A stretch of 64,000 nt of DNA from positions 372,001-436,000 of the forward strand of contig NZ_JAJERB010000004.1 in the NCBI RefSeq assembly GCF_020685205.1, in the 5' to 3' direction. The notes beneath the pieces are model-generated. The model was not told the origin of the DNA and made no database searches. It worked only from the letters and a program-made list of their open reading frames with translations. Each line of letters begins with the position of its first letter. The stretch's first letter is position 1. The position numbers were made by a program, and so were the translations under genes. The stretch is from Hymenobacter translucens (lineage in GTDB: Bacteria > Bacteroidota > Bacteroidia > Cytophagales > Hymenobacteraceae). This document shows, in pieces, positions 55,454 through 64,000 of this stretch.

Positions 55454-55552
55454 AAAAGGCGGTCATGCAGAGGCGCAGCCGAAGCATCTCGCGTGCTGAC
55501 GTTGTTGGGAGAAGAGCGTCATGCTTCGACAGACTCAACATGACCGCCTTTT
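55454..55552. repeat. Inverted-repeat element AAAAGGCGGTCATG...CATGACCGCCTTTT
   Basis: Fourteen-base perfect arms (55454-55467 / 55539-55552) extended by imperfect pairing of CGAAGCAT with ATGCTTCG. The core word GAAGCATCTCGCGTGCTGAC has the look of a dispersed intergenic repeat. It follows the GHL10 stop by 26 nt. Confidence 0.65.
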
Positions 55553-55622
55553 AGGATAAGGGCCGGACAACCGTCCCGGCATCTAAAATCCGGGCGCCAA
55601 CCTGCTCAACCTGCTGACACTA

Positions 55623-55651
55623 CCCCTTGCCACCCCGGCAAGGGGTTTTCT
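55623..55651 (+). terminator. Terminator-like hairpin
   Basis: CCCCTTGCC / GGCAAGGGG with a 5-nt loop, then TTTTCTT. Confidence 0.6.
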
Positions 55652-55962
55652 TGTGCTATTCTTGCCGGTTCACCGTCTGCCAGCATGCAGTGGAAGAACT
55701 GGTATAATTCAATTGTCCGATACAAACTCTCTTGGGCTGTAGGCGAGGCTCCCGATTTGCAGTTCCTACATGAATAGTGAGTCGTCACTCATTCCGAAAA
55801 CTGACGGATCTTCCGGCAACGTTCCCGACATCGTTTGCATAAAATTATCTGCTCTTATCCTGCCGTTTATATCTGAATACCTCAACCTTACTGATGCGGG
55901 ATAAGCCGGGTACATAACCGGCTATCCTGTGGCAAATCAAATTCTCACTATACGGTTAGCTC

Positions 55963-58900
55963 ATGAAAAACTGGTTACTCCTGATTGTACTTGTGCTCAG
56001 CCTTGCCGGGCACGCCCGGGCCCAGCAGGCCCGGCGCCTGACCGGCCAGGTGCTCGACGACGCCAATGGCCAGGGCCTGCCCGGCGTCACGGTTGTGGTC
56101 AAGAACACCACCACCGGGGCCAGCACCGACGGGGACGGGCACTTCACGCTGGACGTGCCCGCCGGCGCGGCCACGCTCGTGTTCAGCTACGTGGGCTACC
56201 TGCCCGTGACGCTGCCGGTGGGAGAGAATGCCACCGTGAAAGTGCGCCTGAAAGCCGACCAGAAAGCCCTCGACGAGGTCGTGGTGATTGGCTACGGCGA
56301 GGTGAAAAAGAGCGACGTGACCGGGGCCATTGTCTCGGTGAAGGCCGAAGACCTGAAGAAGGTGCCGACCTCGAACGTGATGGAGTCCCTGCAGGGCCGC
56401 TTGCCCGGCGTCGACATCACCCGCTCCAGCGGGGCGGCCGGCTCGGGCGTGAACATCACCGTGCGCGGCAACCGCTCGTTGAGCGCCAACAACGGCCCGC
56501 TGTTCATCGTGGACGGGGTGCAGTACAACTCGATTCAGGACATCAACCCCAACGACATCCAAAGCATGGAAGTGCTGAAGGATGCCGCCTCCACGGCCGT
56601 GTACGGGGCCCGGGGCGCCAACGGGGTTATTATCGTGACCACCAAGAAGGGCGCGTCCGGCAAGACCACCGTTTCGCTGAACTCCTACATCGGCCAAAGC
56701 GAAGTGGTTAGCTACCCGGCCGTGCTGACCGGCCCCGAGTACATTGCCCAGAAGCGCGAAGCCAACCGCACCACGGGGTTGTGGACCAGCCCAGCCGATG
56801 ACCCCAAGATCTTCGGGGCCGCCTACCAGCGCGAAGCCCTGGCCAGCGGCGCCTGGACCGACTGGTCCGGCCTGCTGTTGCGTAAAGGCGTGCAGCAAAA
56901 CCACCAGGTCGGCATCGGGGGCGGGGGTGAGAATACCAAGTTCTACCTCTCCTTCGACTACTTCAACGAGAAGGGCGTGTTCCGCCTCGACCAGCTGCGC
57001 CGCTACACCACCCGCTTCAACCTGGAGCACGCCGTGAGCAGCAAGGTAAAGGTGGGTTTGCAAAGCCAGCTCACCTACTACAACCAGAACGTGCGCCGCG
57101 ACCCGCTCAACCTGGCCAACAAGATTGACCCGCTCACCACGCCCACCGACGGCAACGGCGTGTTTCAGAACATCCTGCAGAACGGCCGCGACATCAACCC
57201 CCTGGCCGACGAGCAGCCCGGCAACTACGAAAATAACGTGCGCACCACCCGCACCTTCCTGACGGCGTTTGCCCAGTACCAGATTGCCACGGGCCTGAGC
57301 CTCCGCTCGAACCTGGGCCTGACGCTGGCCAACGCCCGCACCGGCATCTACCGCGGCTCCAACACCATCGACATGGCCGGCTCCACGCCCCAGTCGTTCT
57401 ACGGCGTCGACTTCACCACCAACTGGAGCTGGGAAAACATCCTGAACTACAGCAAGACCTTCGGCGACCATTCCATCAGTGCCACCGCCGTCTCGTCGCT
57501 GCTCACCTTTAATACCGAGCTGCAAACGGCACAGGGCCGCAACCAACTGCTGGGCTACCAGCTCTACTACGCCCTGGCCAACGCCAACCAGCAGATGGGC
57601 ATCAACAGCGCCTATGTCAACAGCAAGCTGATTTCGTTTACGGGCCGGGTGCAGTACGGCTACAAGAGCCGCTACCTGCTCACGCTTACCGGCCGGCAGG
57701 ACTACTCCTCGAAGCTGGCTGCCGGCCACAAGGGCGCCTTCTTCCCCTCGGCCGCCGTGGCCTGGCGCATCATCGATGAAAGCTTCCTGCAGGGCCAGGA
57801 CATCGTGTCGGACCTGAAGCTGCGCGCGTCCTACGGCCTGGCCGGCAACTACGACGTGCCCGCCTATTCGTCCCAGTCCCTGCTAACCCGGATTCCCTTT
57901 GCCTTTGGCGACAACTCGGCCCCGGCCTACGTGTTTGCTTCCCGCATCGGCAACCTCGACCTGACCTGGGAAAAGTCGACCACCAAGAACGTGGGCCTGG
58001 ATTTCGGCCTGCTCGGCAACCGCCTCACCGGCTCGGTGGACGTGTACGAGACGCTGACCCGGGACCTGCTCATCGACCGGTTTCTGCCCGCCACCTCGGG
58101 CGTGGGCGTGATTACCCAGAACGTGGGCCGCACCCGCAACCGCGGCATTGAGCTGGGCCTCAACGGACGGGTTATCGACAACGAGCACGTGAAGTGGAAC
58201 CTGGGCGCGACCTGGTTTAAAAACCAGGAGGAAATCCAGCAGCTCGCCACCGCCGCCGACGACATCGCCAACGGCTGGTTTGTGGGCTACCCCACCCGCG
58301 TGTTCTACGACTACGAGAAAATCGGCATCTGGCAGCTGAACGAGGCCGATGAGGCGCGCTCGTTTGGGCAGAAGCCCGGGCAGATCAAGGTGAAGGACCA
58401 GAACGGCGACGGGCTGATTACGGCCGCCGCCGACCGCAAGGTGCTGGGTTCGGCTTTGCCCAAGTGGAGCGCCAGCCTTAACTCCGACGTGAGCTGGAAG
58501 GGCTTTGATCTGTCGATGCAGTGGTTTGCCCGCTACGGCCAGCTCATCCGCTACGAGTACGACCAGCTCTGGGACCCGCAGGGCGTGGAAAACTCCTCGA
58601 AGCAGGACTACTGGACCCCCGAAAACCCCACCAACAGCTTTCCCCGCCCCGATGCCAGCTTGTCGAAAAGCACCTTGCAAAACAGCCTCTACGGCAACAC
58701 CCTGGCGTACCGCGACGGGTCGTACCTGAAGCTGCGGGCCGTGACGCTGGGCTACTCGGTGCCGGCCGGCGTGCTGGAGAAAATCGGCGTGTCGTCGGCC
58801 CGGGTGTACGTGCAGGGCAAGAACCTGTGGGTCGTGAGCAACATTCCCGACTACGACCCTGAGCGGGCTGCTTCGGCCGCTACCTCGGCGCCCGAGCAGG

Positions 58901-59004
58901 TATTCACGTCGAGCACCTCCTCGGCCGGCCTGGCCGTGGGCCTGTCGCCCTTGTCGAACCCCATTCCCCGCCTGGTGCTAGTCGGCGTCAACCTTTCCTT
59001 CTAA
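55963..59004 (+). CDS. SusC/RagA-type TonB-linked outer-membrane protein
   Basis: 1013 residues. Signal peptide MKNWLLLIVLVLSLAGHARA. CarboxypepD_reg-like beta-sandwich (about 25-105: RRLTGQVLDDANGQGLPGVT), then the plug (about 105-215) with VVVIGYGEVKKSDVTGAIVS, VMESLQGRLPGVDITRSSGA, MEVLKDAASTAVYGARGANG and IIVTTKKG, all SusC signatures. The rest is a TonB-dependent 22-strand barrel ending in LVLVGVNLSF. It would import a glycan or peptide together with the SusD lipoprotein 19 nt downstream, driven by TonB/ExbBD. The substrate cannot be inferred, as no adjacent glycoside hydrolase belongs to the cluster. Confidence 0.96.
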   Translation: MKNWLLLIVLVLSLAGHARAQQARRLTGQVLDDANGQGLPGVTVVVKNTTTGASTDGDGHFTLDVPAGAATLVFSYVGYLPVTLPVGENATVKVRLKADQKALDEVVVIGYGEVKKSDVTGAIVSVKAEDLKKVPTSNVMESLQGRLPGVDITRSSGAAGSGVNITVRGNRSLSANNGPLFIVDGVQYNSIQDINPNDIQSMEVLKDAASTAVYGARGANGVIIVTTKKGASGKTTVSLNSYIGQSEVVSYPAVLTGPEYIAQKREANRTTGLWTSPADDPKIFGAAYQREALASGAWTDWSGLLLRKGVQQNHQVGIGGGGENTKFYLSFDYFNEKGVFRLDQLRRYTTRFNLEHAVSSKVKVGLQSQLTYYNQNVRRDPLNLANKIDPLTTPTDGNGVFQNILQNGRDINPLADEQPGNYENNVRTTRTFLTAFAQYQIATGLSLRSNLGLTLANARTGIYRGSNTIDMAGSTPQSFYGVDFTTNWSWENILNYSKTFGDHSISATAVSSLLTFNTELQTAQGRNQLLGYQLYYALANANQQMGINSAYVNSKLISFTGRVQYGYKSRYLLTLTGRQDYSSKLAAGHKGAFFPSAAVAWRIIDESFLQGQDIVSDLKLRASYGLAGNYDVPAYSSQSLLTRIPFAFGDNSAPAYVFASRIGNLDLTWEKSTTKNVGLDFGLLGNRLTGSVDVYETLTRDLLIDRFLPATSGVGVITQNVGRTRNRGIELGLNGRVIDNEHVKWNLGATWFKNQEEIQQLATAADDIANGWFVGYPTRVFYDYEKIGIWQLNEADEARSFGQKPGQIKVKDQNGDGLITAAADRKVLGSALPKWSASLNSDVSWKGFDLSMQWFARYGQLIRYEYDQLWDPQGVENSSKQDYWTPENPTNSFPRPDASLSKSTLQNSLYGNTLAYRDGSYLKLRAVTLGYSVPAGVLEKIGVSSARVYVQGKNLWVVSNIPDYDPERAASAATSAPEQVFTSSTSSAGLAVGLSPLSNPIPRLVLVGVNLSF

Positions 59005-59023
59005 TCGTCAGCCCTTCCTGAAT

Positions 59024-60700
59024 ATGAAACTCCTCCACGTTCGTCCCTACCTGATGGCGGGTCTGCTGATGCTGGCTTTGCCGGGCTGCGAAAAGGCCCT
59101 CGAAGAATACAACCCCTCCGGCCTGACCGCCGACAGCGTGTACACCACCCCGGCCGGGTTTGAAACCCTGGTGAACGGCGCCTATTCGTACGCCCGCTGG
59201 TGGTACGGCAAGGAAGACGGCTACAGCATGTCGGAAATGGGCACGGACCTCTGGCTGCGCGGGGCCGGCGACGTAAACCCCGACCTGACCGAGTACACTA
59301 CGCTGCAGTCGTCGTCGAGGGCCAGCACCGAGCTGTGGGGCCAGCTCTACGCCGCCGTGAACGTGTGCAACGCCGGTATCGAATACGTGAGCAAGTCGGG
59401 CCTGACCGACAGCCAGAAGAAGGTGCGCGAAGGGGAGCTGCGGTTCCTGCGGGCGTTTTACTACTGGCACATCGTGGAGCAGTGGGGCGGGGTGCACTTC
59501 ACCACGTCGCCCACCACGTCGGTGCAGACGACGGCCAACCGCACCCCGGTCGAAGCGTTCTACACCCAGATTTTCCAGGACCTCGACTTCGCCGTGGCCA
59601 GCCTGCCCGCCACGACGTCGGATTACGGCCGGGCCACCAAGCCCGCCGCCGAGGCCTTCCTCGCCAAGATGCACCTGACCCGGGGCGAAGCCGGCATGCC
59701 CGACGCCCAGCTCCACAACCAGCAGGCCGCCACCTTAGCCGAACGGGTCGTGACGGCCTATGGCCTGAGCCTGCAGCCTACCTACGCCGATCTGTGGAAC
59801 ATGACGAACCTGCAGAACAAAGAAATCGTCTGGGCCATCAACTACTCCAAGGACTTGAGCATGAACGACCTGGCGGATGCCACGCTGTACCCCGGCGGCC
59901 ACCCCCGGGGCAGCCACAACGGCCATCTCCACTTCCTGATGAAGTACGACGACCAGCCGGGCATGGTGCGCGACGTCGCCAATGGTCGTCCGTTTAACCG
60001 CTTTATGCCCAGCCGCTTTCTGCTGAACCTGTTCGACGAAACCAAGGATGCCCGCTACGACGCCTCTTTTAAGAGCGTGTGGTACGCCAACGTAGCCGTA
60101 GCCGGCCGCCTTGCCGTGGGCGACACCGCCATCCTGGCCACCAAGAAAGCCATTCCGGCCGCCGTGGCCGCCACCAAGAAGTACACCATCTGGGATGTAA
60201 ACCGGGTGTATAATGCCGCCGGGCGGGCCGCCAGCGACCGGCTGCACTACGTGACGCTGAAGAAGTTTGAAGACGTTACCCGCCCTACCCTGAACGAAGC
60301 GCAGAGCTCCCGCGACGCCTACGTGATTCGCCTGGCCGATGTGCTGCTGGTGGCTGCTGAGGCGCAGTTCAAGCTGGGCAACGTGGGGGCCGCCGTTACC
60401 CACATCAACACCGTGCGCCGCCGCGCCGCCAAGCCCGGTCAGCAGGCCGCCATGCAGATTTCCGCTGCCGACCTGTCCATCGACTTTATCCTCGACGAGC
60501 GTGCCCGGGAGCTGGCCGGGGAGCAGCTGCGCTGGTTTGACCTGAAGCGGACCGGCAAGCTGGTGAGCCGGGTGCGGGCCCACAACCCCGAAGCCGGGGC
60601 CAGCATCCAGCCCTTTCATATGGTGCGCCCCATTCCCCAGCGTCAGCTCGACGCCATCACCAACAAGGACGAGTTCAAGCAGAACCCGGAGTACCGGTAG
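59024..60700 (+). CDS. SusD/RagB-family nutrient-binding outer-membrane lipoprotein
   Basis: 558 residues. Lipoprotein signal MKLLHVRPYLMAGLLMLALPGC with lipidated Cys22. SusD-like: an N-terminal segment SVYTTPAGFETLVNGAYSYA, TPR-like helices (GELRFLRAFYYWHIVEQWGG), and the C-terminal RLADVLLVAAEAQFKLGNVG and LDERARELAGEQLRWFDLKR typical of PF07980. It caps the SusC channel from outside. Same operon as SusC; a terminator follows at 60732. Confidence 0.96.
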   Translation: MKLLHVRPYLMAGLLMLALPGCEKALEEYNPSGLTADSVYTTPAGFETLVNGAYSYARWWYGKEDGYSMSEMGTDLWLRGAGDVNPDLTEYTTLQSSSRASTELWGQLYAAVNVCNAGIEYVSKSGLTDSQKKVREGELRFLRAFYYWHIVEQWGGVHFTTSPTTSVQTTANRTPVEAFYTQIFQDLDFAVASLPATTSDYGRATKPAAEAFLAKMHLTRGEAGMPDAQLHNQQAATLAERVVTAYGLSLQPTYADLWNMTNLQNKEIVWAINYSKDLSMNDLADATLYPGGHPRGSHNGHLHFLMKYDDQPGMVRDVANGRPFNRFMPSRFLLNLFDETKDARYDASFKSVWYANVAVAGRLAVGDTAILATKKAIPAAVAATKKYTIWDVNRVYNAAGRAASDRLHYVTLKKFEDVTRPTLNEAQSSRDAYVIRLADVLLVAAEAQFKLGNVGAAVTHINTVRRRAAKPGQQAAMQISAADLSIDFILDERARELAGEQLRWFDLKRTGKLVSRVRAHNPEAGASIQPFHMVRPIPQRQLDAITNKDEFKQNPEYR

Positions 60701-60731
60701 AAAGCAAGTGTAATAAGTGAAGTGTGAAGAG

Positions 60732-60765
60732 AAAAACCCTCTGGAATATTTCCGGAGGGTTTTTT
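60732..60765 (+). terminator. Terminator of the SusCD operon
   Basis: Stem AAAAACCCTCTGGAA / TTCCGGAGGGTTTTT with a 3-nt loop and T-run. Confidence 0.88.
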
Positions 60766-60806
60766 CGCGTCTGACGGGTTAGAAAGCAGATGACAGGCCG
60801 TGAAAA

Positions 60807-60841
60807 CAAAAAAGGAGGTGCCGGTCAGGGCACCTCCTTTT
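60807..60841 (-). terminator. Terminator of the 198-residue lipoprotein gene
   Basis: Stem AAAAGGAGGTGCC / GGCACCTCCTTTT; the A-run to its left becomes a T-run on the minus strand. Confidence 0.85.
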
Positions 60842-60861
60842 GCAATAAGCCCACCGGCCAG

Positions 60862-61458
60862 CTACGAGCCGATGACGCTGATGATTTTGTTCAGGTGAGC
60901 AACTACGCCGCCGGTATCGGACGGGGAGGGGTTGCCCAGGATTTTACCCAGGGAGCAAAGCAGGTTGCCCAGCAGGTTCTTGTTCGACTGAGCGGGCGAA
61001 ACGCTCAGCAGCGGGTTGGTGGTCGTGGAAATAACCGCGCCGTTCAGGTTAAACTGCATCGGGCCATAGTTGATCTGCAGGCCCGAGCAGCTGCTGGAAA
61101 TCTGCGACAGCGACAGCGGAATCCGGACCGGAAGGGTGCCGGCACCAAAGTCGGCCGTGCTGCCGTTCAGGGTGCCCACGGCCATGATGGTGCCATTGAC
61201 GACCTCATAGGCCGTGATGTTCAGGCTGCCGTTCAGCAACGGACGGTACTCGGTGCGAACGATGCCGGTATTGTCGGTGTAGGTGAACGGGTAGGTGCCC
61301 GTTACGCCCGAGGTGACGGTCTTGCCCTGGGTCAGGGAGTTGAGGCTGCCGTCGGTGGCCGTAATTTCAGACGAGGCGGGTTCAACCTGGTTTTTATCAC
61401 AGCTGGAGGTGCCGGCAAGCAGCAGCAGAAAGGCGGGGAGGATGGCTAGTCTTTTCAT
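60862..61458 (-). CDS. Small lipoprotein of unknown function
   Basis: 198 residues. Lipoprotein signal MKRLAILPAFLLLLAGTSSC (Cys20). The mature part is Thr/Ser/Asn-rich with strands ADFGAGTLPVRIPLSLSQIS and LQINYGPMQFNLNGAVISTT, and two Cys. No domain recognised. It is flanked by terminators on both sides, so it is transcribed alone, between two Sus clusters. Confidence 0.7.
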   Translation of the reverse strand: MKRLAILPAFLLLLAGTSSCDKNQVEPASSEITATDGSLNSLTQGKTVTSGVTGTYPFTYTDNTGIVRTEYRPLLNGSLNITAYEVVNGTIMAVGTLNGSTADFGAGTLPVRIPLSLSQISSSCSGLQINYGPMQFNLNGAVISTTTNPLLSVSPAQSNKNLLGNLLCSLGKILGNPSPSDTGGVVAHLNKIISVIGS

Positions 61459-61848
61459 GATCCTGGTGTGGTTAAGGGTGAATGAAAGGAACCGGTAAGA
61501 TGCTGCTGATACGCGGCTGAAAATGGGGGTGTTGTTACTGTCGGGGTTGGCCGAAGGGCCGGGCTCCCGGCAGGGCGCGGGCTCCTGTCCGGTTCTGTGA
61601 TGCTTGTAAAACTGGCAAGAGACAGTGAATCAGATGATTGAAGATGCGCCGGCGGGCAACCGGATTTCGCTGCAAAACGTGGCGCGGCGGGAGTAACAAG
61701 ATTTTGGCCCTTGGCCGGCCAGCCGACATCTTCCGGCCGGCCAGAGGGTCGAAAACAAAAAAAAGCCCTTCCCACACCGTGGGAAGGGCTTTCTGACGTT
61801 AATAGGCAAACCCGGCCAACGGCTGCCAGCCGTCAGCCCAAAGTTGAT
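61459..61848. other. Intergenic region upstream of the small lipoprotein
   Basis: About 390 bases with no supported gene. It holds the strong terminator at 61753-61792 and near-duplicate TTCCGGCCGGCCAG/TTGGCCGGCCAG words at about 61709-61742. The promoter of the 60862-61458 lipoprotein should lie at 61460-61650, but no TANNTTTG box is clear. Confidence 0.4.
61753..61792 (-). terminator. Terminator of the minus-strand SusD/lipoprotein operon
   Basis: Perfect 14-bp stem AAAGCCCTTCCCAC / GTGGGAAGGGCTTT with loop ACC, followed on the minus strand by an uninterrupted T-run. Confidence 0.9.
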
Positions 61849-63105
61849 CTACAGCGTGCGGTAGTCGAACTTGACGCGGGCAATGGAACCGGCGGTGCTC
61901 GGCTTGATGCCGGTAATGCGCAGCACCATTACCTCGGCCGTTCCCCGTACACGTACCGCGTACACGTCGCCTACGGCAACGGCCGTGCCCAGGTCAGCGG
62001 TGGTTGTGTTCTGAAACAGCAGCAGACCAATGCTGTTAGCCGTAGCTCCCGTAAAGGTAGCCAGGTTGCCGCCCGGGATTTTGTAGAAGCGCGTTGTGTT
62101 GGGGGCCGTGATGCTCACCGTGCTACCCGAAACGCCGGCGAACAGCAGGTCCTTGGCCGTCACGGCATTGGCCGCCGGCTCGTTAAGGCCGGTTCTCAGG
62201 TTAAACGCGGTGGAGTCCGGCGTGGAGCCGGGGCCGAAGGTGATGCGGCCCGAGCGGGTGGTGGTCGAGAACGGCGTGGCGTTGGCTACCGTTATCGGGG
62301 CCGTGGTCAGCGTGGTAGACTGGGCCTGGGCGTAGGCGGTAAACAGGAAAGTCACCTGCTGGCCTACCGTAGCCGTGGTCGGAATGCGCAGGTCGATGGT
62401 GCGGGCATTCGTGGCTCCGGCAGTCGGGTTGCGGACTGAGCCGATGCGCACCGGGTTGGCGGTACCAACCCGGGAGAAATACGTCAGGCTGTCCACGGCC
62501 TTAAACAGCTGGAACGTGGGCGTAGCGGTAGGTGGCGGGAAGGTGGAAACCCCGTTCTCGTTCAGAATGATGGAGTAGCCGATCAGGTCACCTGCCATCT
62601 GGGCCGTGGCCGAGAGGCCGTTGCGGTACGTGGCGGGGGTGGTGCCGAACTTCAGCGTAGGAGCATTGGCAACCGAGTAGCTGAAACGCCGCGTCCGGGA
62701 GCTGCCGTTCTGGAAGTTCAGCGTCACGTCGACCCGTACCAGGGTGCCGTTGGGATACGCCGCGGTGGTAGGCACCGTGTACGGCACCTGCATCACCTGC
62801 TGCCGGTAGGTGGTGTTGTAGGCGCCGGCCGCCGGGAAGGTGCCGGTCACCGAAGAGTCCTGCTTGGTAGCCTGAAACACGGTAACGTCGCGCAGCTGCT
62901 CGGCTTCGGCGTAGGCGACCAGTATTGGGATGGTTTCGCCGGGGGCATACTTCGTCGCCAGGGCGGCGTTGGGCAGGCCCAGAATGGCCTGTCCCGGCTC
63001 ACCCTGGAGGGTGAAGTAGTCGTCCACTTCTTTTTCGCAGCCCATGGTGAGCAGGGCCAGCAGGGGCAGCGCCGCGGCCAGCCCCCAGGAGGTAAATCGT
63101 TTCAT
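61849..63105 (-). CDS. Sus-cluster lipoprotein of unknown function
   Basis: 418 residues. The ATG at 63105 gives a lipoprotein signal MKRFTSWGLAAALPLLALLT followed by MGC, with the lipidated Cys at residue 22; the upstream in-frame extension is rejected. Mature part is all-beta with Thr-rich repeats (ANAPTLKFGTTPATYRNGLS, TVGQQVTFLFTAYAQAQSTT). It lies 41 nt downstream of a SusD-like gene, the position where a surface glycan-binding or accessory lipoprotein is usual. Family not recognised. Confidence 0.8.
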   Translation of the reverse strand: MKRFTSWGLAAALPLLALLTMGCEKEVDDYFTLQGEPGQAILGLPNAALATKYAPGETIPILVAYAEAEQLRDVTVFQATKQDSSVTGTFPAAGAYNTTYRQQVMQVPYTVPTTAAYPNGTLVRVDVTLNFQNGSSRTRRFSYSVANAPTLKFGTTPATYRNGLSATAQMAGDLIGYSIILNENGVSTFPPPTATPTFQLFKAVDSLTYFSRVGTANPVRIGSVRNPTAGATNARTIDLRIPTTATVGQQVTFLFTAYAQAQSTTLTTAPITVANATPFSTTTRSGRITFGPGSTPDSTAFNLRTGLNEPAANAVTAKDLLFAGVSGSTVSITAPNTTRFYKIPGGNLATFTGATANSIGLLLFQNTTTADLGTAVAVGDVYAVRVRGTAEVMVLRITGIKPSTAGSIARVKFDYRTL

Positions 63106-63146
63106 ATGAGGAAGATGAAAGCCAGAGAGTTTAGAAACCGAAGCCA

Positions 63147-64000
63147 TTAGGGACGGTCAAACCACATGGGAGCCGTGATGTAGTCGCCTTCGGAAATGGC
63201 ACCCACGTCGCTATAAGCCTTCAGAATGGCGTTCGGGTTGTACAGCACTTCGGTGGCCCCGGGCAGCATCCGGCGCGGGAAGCGGCGGGTCGGGTCCGTC
63301 TGGGTCGAAATCTGCGTGTTCACCGAGTTGGCGGGGTAGGCGAAGTTCACGTAGATCGAGTTGCTGTAGTCGTAGCGGCGCACGTCCGTCCACGACTCCG
63401 GGTTCAGGAACAGGGCAATGTACTTCTGCTCCATGATGTTGCGCAGGGTCAGCGCCGCCTCGGTCTGGGCCACGGCTGCGCTGCTCAGATACGCCGTAAT
63501 CTGCGCCTCGGTGATGACGGGGTAGGTAACGGTAATGGTAGACTGCGTGGCAGTTCCGCCCACGCCAATCTTACGCATGTGGGCCCGGATACCTTCGCGG
63601 TACGCGGCCAGGGCGCGCGTCTTGTTGCCGGCCCGGAAAGCGGCCTCCGCCTCGATAAACTTCTGCTCGTGGTAGGTAATCACCTCAAAGTAGCCCAGGT
63701 CGCGGGCGTACCAGCTGGCGTAGAAGTCAGTCAGGGTGCTGCCCGGAGCCAGGTTGCCGGTTATACCGTTGCCAGGGTCAGCGCCGGTGCTGGTGGTAGG
63801 CGCCATGATGCCGAAGCGGGGGTCAATCACGCCAGAGTAGGTAGTGCCGTTCAGGTACTTGATGAAGTTGGCCGAGAAGGTAGCCGTGCCGAAGTTGGCG
63901 CGCGTGGTACCAAAGATATTGGTCGTGCCCGTCAGCGGAGCTACGGCCACCTGGTACTGCAGCTGGGCATCATCAGCGGAAGACGTGAAGCCCTGGTCGC
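63147..64000 (-). CDS. SusD/RagB-like outer-membrane lipoprotein, partial (N-terminus beyond window)
   Basis: The C-terminal 284 residues are visible; the reading frame continues past the right edge (DQGFTSSADDAQLQYQVAVA). SusD_2-like features: FYASWYARDLGYFEVITYHE, KFIEAEAAFRAGNKTRALAA, LRNIMEQKYIALFLNPESWT and DVRRYDYSN, then TRRFPRRMLPGATEVLYNP near the C-terminus. The partner SusC should lie just outside the window. The downstream gene is an accessory lipoprotein of the same operon. Confidence 0.9.
   Translation of the reverse strand, partial: DQGFTSSADDAQLQYQVAVAPLTGTTNIFGTTRANFGTATFSANFIKYLNGTTYSGVIDPRFGIMAPTTSTGADPGNGITGNLAPGSTLTDFYASWYARDLGYFEVITYHEQKFIEAEAAFRAGNKTRALAAYREGIRAHMRKIGVGGTATQSTITVTYPVITEAQITAYLSSAAVAQTEAALTLRNIMEQKYIALFLNPESWTDVRRYDYSNSIYVNFAYPANSVNTQISTQTDPTRRFPRRMLPGATEVLYNPNAILKAYSDVGAISEGDYITAPMWFDRP

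Larger units (their letters stand above)
55428..55962. other. Long intergenic region before the SusC gene
   Basis: About 535 bases. It contains an inverted-repeat element (55454-55552), a terminator-like hairpin (55623-55651) and a more AT-rich stretch (55650-55920) likely to hold the SusC promoter. No convincing reading frame. Confidence 0.6.

Noticed and set aside
55606..55788. 60-codon minus-strand frame upstream of SusC
   Set aside because: Overlaps a terminator hairpin; no domain and unusual composition.
55975..57729. Long open frame antisense to the SusC gene
   Set aside because: Shadow; SusC signatures on the plus strand are unambiguous.

Overview
The window is GC-rich bacterial chromosome from the phylum Bacteroidota. 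It most resembles a Hymenobacter-like member of the Cytophagales; this is inferred from gene content, not from a database search. The indicators are a SusC/SusD pair plus a second SusD cluster, five secreted proteins with type IX secretion (T9SS) C-terminal sorting tails, a PID-CTERM peptide, TANNTTTG-type -7 promoter boxes, weak Shine-Dalgarno sites, and a fused phosphatase/phosphoglycerate dehydrogenase. No rRNA, tRNA, CRISPR array, prophage, plasmid origin or transposase was recognised.

Layout. 1-3.1 kb: yidC (runs off the left edge) and pyrG, tandem on the minus strand. 3.3-6.3 kb: a tandem pair of PBP4-like D-Ala-D-Ala carboxypeptidases. 6.6-9.5 kb: a T9SS FG-GAP protein, a decayed thioredoxin-like gene and a small secreted protein. 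9.6-13.7 kb: the phosphatase-SerA fusion, a putative outer-membrane protein and class II fructose-bisphosphate aldolase. 13.9-18 kb: an alpha/beta hydrolase, a membrane protein, a frameshifted membrane-bound AraC regulator, YceI and a PID-CTERM peptide. 18-24.7 kb: a 2220-residue T9SS surface protein built from FG-GAP, IPT/TIG and glycine-rich modules. 24.9-30.3 kb: GNAT, FUSC, DUF983, AraC and aldo/keto reductase genes. 30.4-46.4 kb: carbohydrate genes (two GH31 enzymes, a glycogen branching enzyme, half of a GT-B glycosyltransferase) together with gamma-glutamyltransferase and a second giant T9SS protein. 46.5-50.5 kb: a lipase-like hydrolase, a T9SS protein, a rhomboid protease and a membrane protein sharing the rhomboid's N-terminal domain. 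50.7-55.4 kb: two small disordered proteins, then a likely peptidoglycan-processing run (serine hydrolase, VanX-type dipeptidase, GHL10 glycosidase). 56-64 kb: a plus-strand SusC/SusD pair facing a minus-strand SusD/lipoprotein cluster that runs off the right edge.

How the genes work together. Most of the window concerns the cell envelope: membrane protein insertion (YidC), peptidoglycan trimming (two PBP4, serine hydrolase, VanX, GHL10), T9SS cargo, and outer-membrane glycan uptake (Sus). Alpha-glucan metabolism (GlgB, two GH31) forms a second theme.

The most unusual signals are non-coding. There is a perfect 50-bp palindrome just upstream of the GHL10 gene. There is also a recurring class of imperfect hairpins, four made of 7-bp TGACAAC-type words, that abut the stop codon of the upstream gene. 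Several genes have -7 boxes only 4-17 nt from the start codon, suggesting leaderless or very short-leader mRNAs.
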